A stretch of DNA of 10,557 nucleotides from Sphingomicrobium sp. (GTDB lineage Bacteria > Pseudomonadota > Alphaproteobacteria > Sphingomonadales > Sphingomonadaceae), in NCBI GenBank assembly GCA_030146725.1, contig JASLBJ010000147.1:1-10557 (forward strand), read 5' to 3'. Each line of letters opens with the position of its first letter. The stretch's first letter is position 1. The position numbers and the translations under genes were made by a program. Below the pieces are notes generated by a model. That model was not told the DNA's origin. It ran no database searches and was given only the letters and a program-made list of their open reading frames with translations. This document shows, piece after piece, positions 1 through 6,515 of the stretch.

Positions 1-28
1 TTGCGGAGGAGCGAGCGGCGGTCGAGCA

Positions 29-1021
29 TCATGCCGCAGGGCCGGTGGTTGCGCGCACGACCAGTTCGGGCAAATGATAGTCCTCGGCGATGCTGCCGGT
101 GCCGTCGAGCAGGCCGACGAGACGCGCGATGGCTGCTTCGCCAAGCTCGGCGATGCGAACGCGAACGGTGGTCAGTCCGACGAAGCGCGCAAGCGGGATA
201 TCGTCGAACCCGGCGACGGCGATGTCTTCCGGAACGCGCAGGCCGGCGCCGCGCAACGCGAGCAGGCAGCCGGTCGCCATCACGTCGTTGGCCGCAAAGA
301 TGGCGTCGAACGATGCGCCCTCGGCGACGAGGCGGCGGGCGATCGCCTCGCCGCCGGCTTCGCTGAAATCGCCCTCGACGACGTGCGCCTGGCTCCCCGG
401 AATACGTTCGGCGACGGCCTGCTCGAACGCAGCGCGGCGCTCCCGTGCGTCGGCGTTTTCCGCGGGCCCGCTGATGTGGACGATTCGCCGCCGGCCGGTG
501 GCGACGAGATGGTCCACGAGCGCCCGGACCCCGGCCGCATTGTCGAGGCGCAGGCTGGCACAGCTGCCAAGGTCAAGCGGCGTGTTGAGCAGCACTGCCG
601 GAAGGCCCGGCGGAAGCGCCCGCTCGAGCGCACCGCGGTCGAGGTGGGGCGCCATGACGACGAGCCCGTCGACTCGCCCGCGCATCGCTCGCACCGCGAC
701 TTCCGACTGGCTGCTGCCGGCGTGGAGATTGGACAATAGCAGCAGGTAATCATGCTTGCCCGCCTCGCGGTCCATGCCGCGCATGATCTCGGAAAAGAAT
801 TCGCCGTGGAGGTCGGGCAAGACGACGCCGATGGCATGGGCACGCGCGAGGCTGAGGCTGCGTGCTCCGGCGTGGGGGACGTAGCGAAGTTCGGCGACCG
901 CCGTGCGGACCTTGTCGCGGGTCTCATCGCTGACATTCCCAAGGCCGTTGAGCGCTCGCGACACGGTGGCGATCGATACCCTGGCCCGCCGTGCCACGTC
1001 CCGGATCGTCGCTTCGGCCAT
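29..1021 (-). CDS. LacI/GalR-family transcriptional regulator
   Basis: A 330-aa DNA-binding repressor of the LacI/GalR family, which normally dissociates from its operator when a sugar binds. The N-terminal helix-turn-helix is clear (TIRDVARRARVSIATVSRAL, residues 5-24), followed by the hinge helix with the conserved leucine at about residue 57 (GARSL). A periplasmic-binding-protein-like sensor domain follows from about residue 62 (AIGVVLPDLHGEFF) and ends with the family signatures FAANDVMATG and VPEDIAVAGFDD. I chose the ATG at 1021 because MAEATIRDVA is the usual LacI-family beginning; in-frame starts at 1069 (ATG) and 1075 (TTG) would add 16-18 residues of unrelated sequence. The gene is divergent from a glycoside hydrolase, and a GalR-type palindrome lies between them, so local control and autoregulation are likely. 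The effector sugar cannot be read from the sequence. Family assignment is certain; the regulon is inference. Confidence 0.95.
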   Translation of the reverse strand: MAEATIRDVARRARVSIATVSRALNGLGNVSDETRDKVRTAVAELRYVPHAGARSLSLARAHAIGVVLPDLHGEFFSEIMRGMDREAGKHDYLLLLSNLHAGSSQSEVAVRAMRGRVDGLVVMAPHLDRGALERALPPGLPAVLLNTPLDLGSCASLRLDNAAGVRALVDHLVATGRRRIVHISGPAENADARERRAAFEQAVAERIPGSQAHVVEGDFSEAGGEAIARRLVAEGASFDAIFAANDVMATGCLLALRGAGLRVPEDIAVAGFDDIPLARFVGLTTVRVRIAELGEAAIARLVGLLDGTGSIAEDYHLPELVVRATTGPAA

Positions 1022-1094
1022 TTGCTCTACATTCCACAAGGCGGCGGTCGACCAAAGCTGTTTCGTCATTTGCAATCCGCGGCGGTCCCGGTCA

Positions 1095-1108
1095 TGTAAC
1101 CGGTTACG
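1095..1108. promoter_or_regulatory. Candidate LacI/GalR-type operator
   Basis: TGTAACCGGTTACG contains a perfect 12-bp palindrome (1096-1107) centred on CpG. It fits the general LacI-family operator shape TGNNANCGNTNNCA with only the last base differing. The neighbouring regulator has Ile-Ala at the two variable recognition-helix positions (GalR has Val-Ala), and GalR-type proteins bind TGTAANCGNTTACA, so regulator and site agree. The site lies 74 bp upstream of the regulator start and about 110 bp upstream of the hydrolase start, a position that could control both divergent genes. Binding itself is inferred. Confidence 0.75.
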
Positions 1109-1154
1109 GTTGGTGACCGCAACAGTGGCGATTGACCGACAGGCAAAGGCGTTG

Positions 1155-1198
1155 CCTAGGGTGGGCCTAGGGTGGGCCTAGGTGCGGCCTAGGTGCGT
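1155..1198. repeat. Four 11-bp tandem repeats, each starting with CCTAGG
   Basis: CCTAGG occurs at 1155, 1166, 1177 and 1188, an exact 11-bp period. Units 1 and 2 are identical (CCTAGGGTGGG); units 3 and 4 share CCTAGGTGCG and differ only in the last base. Each unit thus has a 6-bp palindrome at close to one helical turn. Because CTAG carries a stop on both strands and 11 is not a multiple of 3, the array closes every reading frame. It ends 6 bp before the Shine-Dalgarno sequence of the hydrolase gene, so it sits in the promoter or 5' leader. The function is unknown. Confidence 0.85.
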
Positions 1199-1204
1199 GT
1201 CGCC

Positions 1205-1211
1205 AAGGAGG
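1205..1211 (+). promoter_or_regulatory. Ribosome binding site that fixes the hydrolase start
   Basis: AAGGAGG lies 6 bp before the ATG at 1218 and is a full-strength Shine-Dalgarno sequence. It decides against the upstream in-frame GTG at 1182, which falls inside the CCTAGG repeat array, would lack such a site and would add 12 residues ahead of the export signal. Confidence 0.85.
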
Positions 1212-1217
1212 GGTTTG

Positions 1218-3500
1218 ATGCTCGACTCGAAGGTTTCGCGGCGCGCCGCGCTGATGGGTGCAGGCGCGGCTGCGGCCTGGGCCGCAAGCCCGGCCCGGGC
1301 GCTGTTGCAGGCGGCCGGTGCAGGCCAGGTGCCGGCGTTCGTCGATGCGCTGATCGGGCGGATGACGGTCGAGGAAAAGGCCGGCCAGCTGAGCCTGATG
1401 GCGGCAGCGTGGGGGGGAAGCGCCGCGGTGTCGCTCAACCCGCCGACAGACGGACCCAATTTCGAGCAGCAGGTCGAGGAGGGCCGGCTCGGCCAGCTGA
1501 CCGGTGTGTTCAACGGCAACAGCGCGCGAATGGCGCGGATCATGCAGACCGCGGCGATGAACGGGTCACGCATGAAGATCCCGTTGATTTTCGCGGCCGA
1601 CATCATCCACGGCCATCGAACGATCTTTCCGGTGCCGGTCGGCGAAGCGGCGAGCTTCGAGCCCGAGCTTGCGCGGCGGACCGCGGCGGCGGCGAGCTTC
1701 GAGGCGGCGGGTGCCGGCATCGACTGGACGTTTGCGCCGATGGTCGACATCGCGCGCGACCAGCGCTGGGGCCGGGTGGTCGAAGGCGCTGGTGAGGACG
1801 TCCATCTGGGCGACCTGTTCGCGGCGGCGCGGGTGCGCGGCTTCCAGGGCGCAAATCTTCGCTCGACCGACACGATGCTGTCCTGCGCCAAGCATTTCGC
1901 AGCTTATGGCGCGGCTGAAGGTGGGCTCGACTACAACACGGTCGACGTGTCCGAGCGAACGCTGCGCGAAGTCTATCTGCCGCCGTTCAAGACGGCGTTC
2001 GACGCGGGTTCGCTGACGACGATGGCGGCGTTCAACGAGATTTCGGGCGTTCCGGCGACCGCCAATGCGTGGCTGATGACGCAGGTGCTGCGCGGCGAGT
2101 GGGGCTTCAGGGGCTTCGTCGTGTCCGACTACACCGGCGACGAGGAGATGATTGCGCACGGCTTCGCCAAGGATGCGCGCGACGCGACCCGGCTCGCGTT
2201 CCTGGCGGGCGTCGACATGAGCATGCAGAGCGGCTTCTACCGCAAGCATCTGCCCGACCTGGTGCGCACCGGAGAGGTGCCGATGGCGCGGCTCGACAGC
2301 TCGGTTCGGAGCGTGCTTGCGCTGAAGGCGATGCTCGGCCTCTTCGAGAACCCGTTCCGGCGGATCGACGAGCGGCGCGAGACGGCGCGGTCGATGACGC
2401 CGCGGATCGTTGCGCTGTCGCGCGAGGCCGGGCGCAAGTCGATCGTGATGCTCAAGAATGACGGCGACCTGCTGCCGCTGCCGCGGACCGGCAAGCGCAT
2501 TGCGCTGATCGGGCCGTTCGCGAGCGGCCAGCATGATCTCAACGGGCCGTGGTGCGTCTACGGCGACGACACCAAGGCGGTCGATCTGGCGACGGGCCTG
2601 CGCGCCGCGCTGCGCAGGCCGGCGGACCTGATCATTGCCGAGGGGTCCGGAATCGAGGAGCCGCTTGCTGGCGGGATCGCGGCAGCGGTGGCGGCGGCGA
2701 GGGCCGCGGATATCGTCATACTGGCGATCGGCGAGGGCACCAACATGTCGGGCGAAGCGCAGTCGCGCACCGAGATCGTCGTGCCCGCGCCGCAGCAGGC
2801 GCTTGCGGAAGCCGTCGCAGCGGTGGGCAAGCCGACGGTGGTCGTGCTCAAGAACGGGCGTGCGCTGGCGCTCGAGGGTGCGGTTGCCGCTGCCCCCGCG
2901 ATCCTCGTCACCTGGTTCCTGGGCACCCAGACGGGTCATGCGATTGCGGACATCTTGTTCGGTGCGTTCGGTCCCTCGGGGCGGCTGCCGCTGAGCTTCC
3001 CCCGGGCGTCGGGCCAGCAGCCCTATCACTACGCACACAAGCCGACCGGCCGGCCCAATCCGTCCGACGACAAGCTCGAGGCGTACAAGGCGCACTTCCG
3101 CGGCATTCCGAACTCGGCGCTGTATCCGTTCGGGCACGGGCTGACCTACGGGAAGGTCGAATATGGCGCGCTGTCGCTGAGCACCAATGCGGCCGGCGAG
3201 ACGGTTGCGAGCACGCGCATCGTCAATCGTGGGCGGCGCGCGGCGGACGAAGTGGTGCAGCTCTACATCCGCGACCGGGTGGCGAGCGTCACTCGTCCGG
3301 TGCGCGAGCTCAAGGCGTTCCGCAAGGTCGTGCTTGCGCCGGGGGAAGCGGAAACGGTGACTTTCCGGCTGCGGCGGAGTGACCTGGCGTTCATCGGGCA
3401 GAACAATCGGCCGGTCGTCGAGCCGGGGATGTTCGACGTGTGGATCGCGCCGTCGGCCGAGGCGCAGGGCGCGCATGGGCAGTTCGAGCTGAAGGCCTAG
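1218..3500 (+). CDS. bglX: Exported glycoside hydrolase family 3 (beta-glucosidase type)
   Basis: A 760-aa GH3 enzyme, likely a retaining beta-glucosidase or related exo-glycosidase acting in the periplasm. Residues 1-28 form a Tat-type signal: Arg8-Arg9 in VSRRAALMG, a hydrophobic stretch, then SPARA before the probable cleavage site. The N-terminal barrel domain (about 35-370) has the family motifs MTVEEKAGQL, RWGR (183-186) and Lys225-His226 (AKHF); the nucleophile is Asp304 in VVSDYTG. The second domain (about 400-600) carries the acid/base Glu513 in SGEAQSR. A C-terminal fibronectin-III-like domain (about 665-745) contains EVVQLYIRD. Length and three-domain layout match E. coli BglX, which is the basis for the symbol; true orthology and substrate are not established. 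Xylosidase or mixed activity is possible. Its neighbours are a LacI-type repressor and a sugar symporter, which fits an oligosaccharide-use locus. The stop codon overlaps a further CCTAGG (3496-3501). Confidence 0.93.
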   Translation: MLDSKVSRRAALMGAGAAAAWAASPARALLQAAGAGQVPAFVDALIGRMTVEEKAGQLSLMAAAWGGSAAVSLNPPTDGPNFEQQVEEGRLGQLTGVFNGNSARMARIMQTAAMNGSRMKIPLIFAADIIHGHRTIFPVPVGEAASFEPELARRTAAAASFEAAGAGIDWTFAPMVDIARDQRWGRVVEGAGEDVHLGDLFAAARVRGFQGANLRSTDTMLSCAKHFAAYGAAEGGLDYNTVDVSERTLREVYLPPFKTAFDAGSLTTMAAFNEISGVPATANAWLMTQVLRGEWGFRGFVVSDYTGDEEMIAHGFAKDARDATRLAFLAGVDMSMQSGFYRKHLPDLVRTGEVPMARLDSSVRSVLALKAMLGLFENPFRRIDERRETARSMTPRIVALSREAGRKSIVMLKNDGDLLPLPRTGKRIALIGPFASGQHDLNGPWCVYGDDTKAVDLATGLRAALRRPADLIIAEGSGIEEPLAGGIAAAVAAARAADIVILAIGEGTNMSGEAQSRTEIVVPAPQQALAEAVAAVGKPTVVVLKNGRALALEGAVAAAPAILVTWFLGTQTGHAIADILFGAFGPSGRLPLSFPRASGQQPYHYAHKPTGRPNPSDDKLEAYKAHFRGIPNSALYPFGHGLTYGKVEYGALSLSTNAAGETVASTRIVNRGRRAADEVVQLYIRDRVASVTRPVRELKAFRKVVLAPGEAETVTFRLRRSDLAFIGQNNRPVVEPGMFDVWIAPSAEAQGAHGQFELKA

Positions 3501-3503
3501 GGA

Positions 3504-4871
3504 TCAGGTTTCGGCTTCGAGTTCGCGGACGATGCGGCGGTGCGTGTCGCGGCCGAGCGGGTTGAGCCACATCGCGGCGCACGACAGGCCGAGGAAGGCG
3601 AGCGGCACCAGCGCGACGGTGCGGCGCATTGCATCGAGCGTCGAATCGCTCTGCGCGATGTTGGCGACATAGCCGGCGGAGTCGAAGCTCCAGCCGAGGA
3701 TTGCGGTGGCGAGGCCGATCGCGATCCGCTGAAGCAGAGCGGCCACTCCGAATACGACGCCCTCGACGTGGACGCCAGTCGAGCGCTCGCCATATTCGAT
3801 GGTGTTGGGGAGCATGCCCCAGAATACGAAGTTGAGGCCGACGATGGCGACCTGCAGGCCGACGAGGAACGACTGCATCGCGGTCGTTCCACCGATGTCG
3901 AGCGCGGCGAACAGGGTCAGGCCGCCGATGCCTGCGCCCGCGGCGATGAACCAGATGGTGCGGAGCCCAAGCGCGCGCCCGGCCAGCATCCACAGCGGCA
4001 CCGCAACCGCGCTGACGAGGCCCATCGAGGCGAGCGCAAGCTGGCCCGCATCGGGATCGTCGAGCAGGTACTTGAAGTAATAGAGCACCGACTTGTTGAG
4101 CACGGTGATCGCCACGACCATCGCCATCATCGCGAGGTTGAGCGTGACGAATGCGCGGTTCGCCGCGAGGCTTGCAAGCGCTGCGCGGAGGGAGGTTGCA
4201 GCAGCGGCATGGGGAGCGGCAGTCTCGCGGTAGGTGCGCCCGACGACGATCAGGATCGCGGCACCTGCTGTTGCGAACAGGATCGCCGAGCCGAGATAAG
4301 CGCTGGCGGGATCGCGCTCCCCCGTGAGCCACTCGCCAGCCGGGATGGTGGCAAGCGCGACGGTCACCGAGGCAAGGGTCCCGAACAGCATGCGCAGGCC
4401 CGCGACGAATGCGCGGTCGCCGGAGTCGGCGCTGATCCGGGCGGTCATCGCCAGATAGGGCACGTTCGATGCCGCGTAAGCGGTGCGGAACAGCAGGTGC
4501 GCGGCGAACACGCTGGCAACGCCGAGCGGGCCCGGAGCGATCGGCGGCGAGTATGCGAGCACGAAGGTCAGGCCGAGCGGAATGGCGGTTGCAATCAGCA
4601 GGGCGCCGTAGGGAAGCGTCTCCCGACGCCGGTCGACGAGCACTCCGGCGATGAAATTCGCGATGCCGTCCCAGATGGACGCGATCATGAAAGTCGTTGC
4701 GGCGACCGCGATCGGCAGGTTGAGCGCGTCGGTGTAGTAGAACAGCAGGAAGAGCATCACGCTCTGCCAGAACAGGTTGAAGGCGAAGTCGCCGAACGCG
4801 AACAGCAGCAGGCGCGCGCGCGATGGGCGCAATGGGCTGCCGATCGCCCCGTCGACTGCCACTGACGCCAC
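3504..4871 (-). CDS. GPH-family (MFS) sugar:cation symporter
   Basis: A 455-aa inner-membrane transporter of the glycoside-pentoside-hexuronide:cation symporter family (MelB-like), which takes up mono- or disaccharides with H+ or Na+. About 12 hydrophobic segments are visible. Family landmarks are SIWDGIANFIAGVLVDRRR after the second helix, SNVPYLAMTARIS in the middle of the N-terminal half, and NTIEYGERSTGVHVEG late in the C-terminal half. I chose the GTG at 4871 because AAGGGA (4885-4880) precedes it by 8 bp; the frame stays open to another GTG at 4925, which has no clear ribosome binding site and would add 18 polar residues. The gene converges on the GH3 hydrolase with 3 bp between stops and probably imports a product of that enzyme. 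Substrate and coupling ion are not readable from the sequence. Confidence 0.93.
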   Translation of the reverse strand: MASVAVDGAIGSPLRPSRARLLLFAFGDFAFNLFWQSVMLFLLFYYTDALNLPIAVAATTFMIASIWDGIANFIAGVLVDRRRETLPYGALLIATAIPLGLTFVLAYSPPIAPGPLGVASVFAAHLLFRTAYAASNVPYLAMTARISADSGDRAFVAGLRMLFGTLASVTVALATIPAGEWLTGERDPASAYLGSAILFATAGAAILIVVGRTYRETAAPHAAAATSLRAALASLAANRAFVTLNLAMMAMVVAITVLNKSVLYYFKYLLDDPDAGQLALASMGLVSAVAVPLWMLAGRALGLRTIWFIAAGAGIGGLTLFAALDIGGTTAMQSFLVGLQVAIVGLNFVFWGMLPNTIEYGERSTGVHVEGVVFGVAALLQRIAIGLATAILGWSFDSAGYVANIAQSDSTLDAMRRTVALVPLAFLGLSCAAMWLNPLGRDTHRRIVRELEAET

Positions 4872-4954
4872 CCGGATGTTCCCTTGCCCGGGCCGGAGCT
4901 TAGATCGGGGATGCGCCTTCGTCACGCCCGGTGTGCCCCCGCCGCATCAGCCGT

Positions 4955-5002
4955 CGCGCTATCAGCCAAACAGCCTTCCAATGCTTAGGAGCCGCGCTAT
5001 CA
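4955..5002 (+). repeat. Two 10-bp direct repeats, CGCGCTATCA
   Basis: CGCGCTATCA occurs at 4955-4964 and again at 4993-5002, a 38-bp period, within the intergenic region between the divergent symporter and AAA+ ATPase genes. It could be a pair of protein-binding sites or chance; 38 bp is not close to a whole number of helical turns. Confidence 0.4.
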
Positions 5003-5004
5003 AT
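4976..5004 (+). promoter_or_regulatory. Possible sigma-70-type promoter for the AAA+ ATPase gene
   Basis: TTCCAA (4976-4981) and TATCAA (4999-5004) are separated by 17 bp and lie just upstream of the ATPase start at 5037. Both hexamers are imperfect, and the -10 element falls inside the second CGCGCTATCA repeat. This is a weak call made by eye. Confidence 0.25.
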
Positions 5005-5036
5005 CGCTCCAACGTTCGATGGAGTGGGGTGCAGTC

Positions 5037-5942
5037 ATGGATATTCAAACTCTGTTCGAGGGGCGGCTCGCTTTCCCACATCCGACCGCCCGCGACCGGC
5101 TCGACCGACTGGTCGGGCTCGATGAGCACAAATCGACGCTGAGCAAGGTTCTCGGCCTGCTCGTCAATCCCAAGGGGCTGATCGATTGGGGTGCGCGCAA
5201 TCATCCGGGGTCCGATTCACTGCTTCACTCGGTTCTCCACCGGCCGCCGCTGGTGATTCTTGCCGGCGATGTCGGCTGCGGCAAGACCGAGCTGGCCGAG
5301 ACGATCGGCGACGCGGTGTCGCGGCAGGAGGGGATCGAGGTCGAGCTGCTACCGCTGAGCCTGTCGGCGCGCGGTCAGGGCAAGGTCGGGCAGATGACCC
5401 ACCTGCTGTCGGCCGCGTTCGATTATACGATCAAGGAGGCGATGCGAATCAAGGAGACCGGCGCGGTGATCCTGCTGGTCGACGAGGCGGATGCGCTTGC
5501 CCAGTCGCGCGAAACCGAGATGCATCATGAGGATCGCAGCGGCGTGAACACCTTCATCCGCGGGATCGATCGACTGTACAACCAGAAGGTGCCGGCGGCC
5601 GTGATCATGTGCACCAATCGCTACCAGGCGCTCGATCCGGCGGTCAGGCGGCGCGCGGCGGAACTGCTCATCTTCGATCGTCCGAACGACGAGGCTCGCC
5701 GCGAGCTGCTCGGCCGACGGCTCAAGGCGGTCGGCTTCGCCCCAGAGGACGTCGTGGCGCTGGCCGACGCGACCGGACCGCGCGCTGGTGGCGAGCCCGG
5801 CTTCACCTATTCGGACCTGTTGCAGCGGCTGATCCCACGAATCGTGCTCGACGCTTATCCGCGCACCTCGATCGTGCCCGAACGCGCAGTCGAGGTCGCA
5901 AAGGGGATGCGGGCGACTGCGGCGTTCCGCGACGAGGCCTGA
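5037..5942 (+). CDS. AAA+ ATPase, TRIP13/Pch2-like
   Basis: A 301-aa single-domain AAA+ ATPase. Walker A is GDVGCGKT (Lys83), Walker B is VILLVDEADAL (Asp149, Glu150), sensor 1 is Asn194 in IMCTNR, and candidate arginine fingers are Arg204-Arg206 (DPAVRRRA). A C-terminal lid helix region contains FTYSDLLQRL. All catalytic positions are present, so it should be active. The N-terminal 70 residues have a short LVGLDEHKSTL helix region and no separate N-domain. The spacing from Walker A through SLSARGQGKVGQM to Walker B resembles TRIP13/Pch2, AAA+ remodellers of HORMA proteins, including the small bacterial versions in CBASS defence loci; this resemblance is from memory and not a search. No HORMA, CD-NTase or effector gene is nearby. 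The start at 5037 is preferred because purine-rich GGGG (5026-5029) precedes it; the ATG at 5019 has no ribosome binding site. An uncharacterised remodelling ATPase of other function remains possible. Confidence 0.85.
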   Translation: MDIQTLFEGRLAFPHPTARDRLDRLVGLDEHKSTLSKVLGLLVNPKGLIDWGARNHPGSDSLLHSVLHRPPLVILAGDVGCGKTELAETIGDAVSRQEGIEVELLPLSLSARGQGKVGQMTHLLSAAFDYTIKEAMRIKETGAVILLVDEADALAQSRETEMHHEDRSGVNTFIRGIDRLYNQKVPAAVIMCTNRYQALDPAVRRRAAELLIFDRPNDEARRELLGRRLKAVGFAPEDVVALADATGPRAGGEPGFTYSDLLQRLIPRIVLDAYPRTSIVPERAVEVAKGMRATAAFRDEA

Positions 5943-5969
5943 GGCCCGCGCGGCTCGTTCCAGCGCCCC

Positions 5970-6013
5970 GGCGCGAAGGGAAGTGACTGGGCGCGAAGGG
6001 AAGTGACTGGGCG
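5970..6013. repeat. Perfect 20-bp tandem duplication
   Basis: GCGCGAAGGGAAGTGACTGG occupies 5971-5990 and 5991-6010 without a mismatch. Identity extends 1 bp to the left and 3 bp to the right. It begins 28 bp after the stop of the ATPase gene. A perfect copy suggests recent slippage or duplication; no function is apparent. Confidence 0.9.
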
Positions 6014-6195
6014 GTGCGTCGAGCGCGCCTTCGACAGCGTCGATCCGGGCTGTCGTGAGCGTGGCTGCAGTGCCTCAGGTGAAGCGTCGAAATGGGACGA
6101 GTAGCGCCTGAGTCGCAGCTTTGGGCTTGCGAATCGAAGTCATTTAGTTAACGGTTTGTAAATCACCCCGCTTTCCCGAGAAGCTTGGCGTGGCA

Positions 6196-6240
6196 GGGGG
6201 AAGCTTGATGCGTAACCGCGTCGCTTCCCCCGATTTTTTT
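6196..6240 (+). terminator. Strong Rho-independent terminator (plus strand)
   Basis: GGGGGAAGC (6196-6204) pairs perfectly with GCTTCCCCC (6223-6231). After a TT bulge the stem continues with GATGCG (6207-6212) against CGCGTC (6217-6222, one G-T pair), closing on a TAAC tetraloop. GA and seven T residues follow (6234-6240). The T-run is only on the plus-strand side, so it stops rightward transcription. It lies about 250 bp after the ATPase stop, so it may end that transcript or a separate short RNA. Confidence 0.85.
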
Positions 6241-6340
6241 GGTAGGTCGGCCGAATATAATTCTCTTCGCCTGGTGCGCGTTAGCAGCCAGCCAGCGGGG
6301 CTATGCCGATACGGGGAGATGCGCGCTATTCAGGCGGTCA

Positions 6341-6407
6341 AGGCTCGCCACAAGAATCTCCCGAAATGCCAATCAGCTTGAAGCCGGTGGCGAGCCTCAC
6401 GATTGGC
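6341..6407. repeat. Interleaved inverted repeats
   Basis: AGGCTCGCCAC (6341-6351) is the perfect reverse complement of GTGGCGAGCCT (6387-6397). Inside its 35-nt loop, GCCAATC (6368-6374) is the perfect reverse complement of GATTGGC (6401-6407), which lies beyond the second arm. The order A-B-A'-B' allows a pseudoknot or two competing hairpins in RNA. No known RNA family is recognised. Confidence 0.6.
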
Positions 6408-6515
6408 TTGGCGACTTTGACCTTTAGGCTGGCTGAACGAATTCCGTAGGGGCAGGGTGGCAGCAACCGGTGTGTGCATCGAGCTGGCAGGCCCGAGCAC
6501 GTCAGGGGACCGGGC

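Larger units (their letters stand above)
5943..6515. other. 573-bp intergenic region without a convincing gene
   Basis: It lies between the 3' ends of the ATPase gene (plus) and the efflux outer-membrane gene (minus). It contains a 20-bp tandem duplication (5970-6013), a 7-bp inverted repeat CGACAGC/GCTGTCG (6032-6038 and 6049-6055, 10-nt loop, no T-run), an AT-rich patch (6141-6163), an intrinsic terminator (6196-6240), a TATAAT hexamer (6256-6261) and interleaved inverted repeats (6341-6407). Short open frames exist at 6190-6381 and 6239-6427 on the plus strand, but the first starts five bases before the terminator hairpin, and neither shows a ribosome binding site or a recognisable protein. 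I see no good terminator for the minus-strand efflux operon in 6430-6515. Confidence 0.7.

Noticed and set aside
1155..1198. CRISPR array
   Set aside because: The units are 11 bp and contiguous, with no spacers and no cas genes.
1566..3476. Long open frame (636 codons) on the minus strand opposite the GH3 gene
   Set aside because: It is antisense to a confirmed GH3 enzyme and rich in Arg, His and Ala, as expected for the mirror frame of GC-rich codons; no domain is visible.
3540..4865. Open frame of 441 codons on the plus strand opposite the symporter gene
   Set aside because: It is the antisense shadow of a clear GPH transporter, with highly charged low-complexity composition and no family motif.
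5037..5942. A CBASS anti-phage system built around the TRIP13-like ATPase
   Set aside because: No CD-NTase, HORMA or effector gene lies within the window on either side; only the ATPase is present.
6032..6055. Second intrinsic terminator after the ATPase gene
   Set aside because: The 7-bp inverted repeat is not followed by a T-run on the plus strand.
6148..6162. CtrA binding site TTAA-N7-TTAA
   Set aside because: The second half is TAAA instead of TTAA, and no cell-cycle gene starts downstream; kept only as a remark in the small-RNA finding.
6190..6381. Small plus-strand open frame of 63 codons
   Set aside because: It starts five bases before the terminator hairpin and runs through it, has no ribosome binding site and resembles nothing I recognise.
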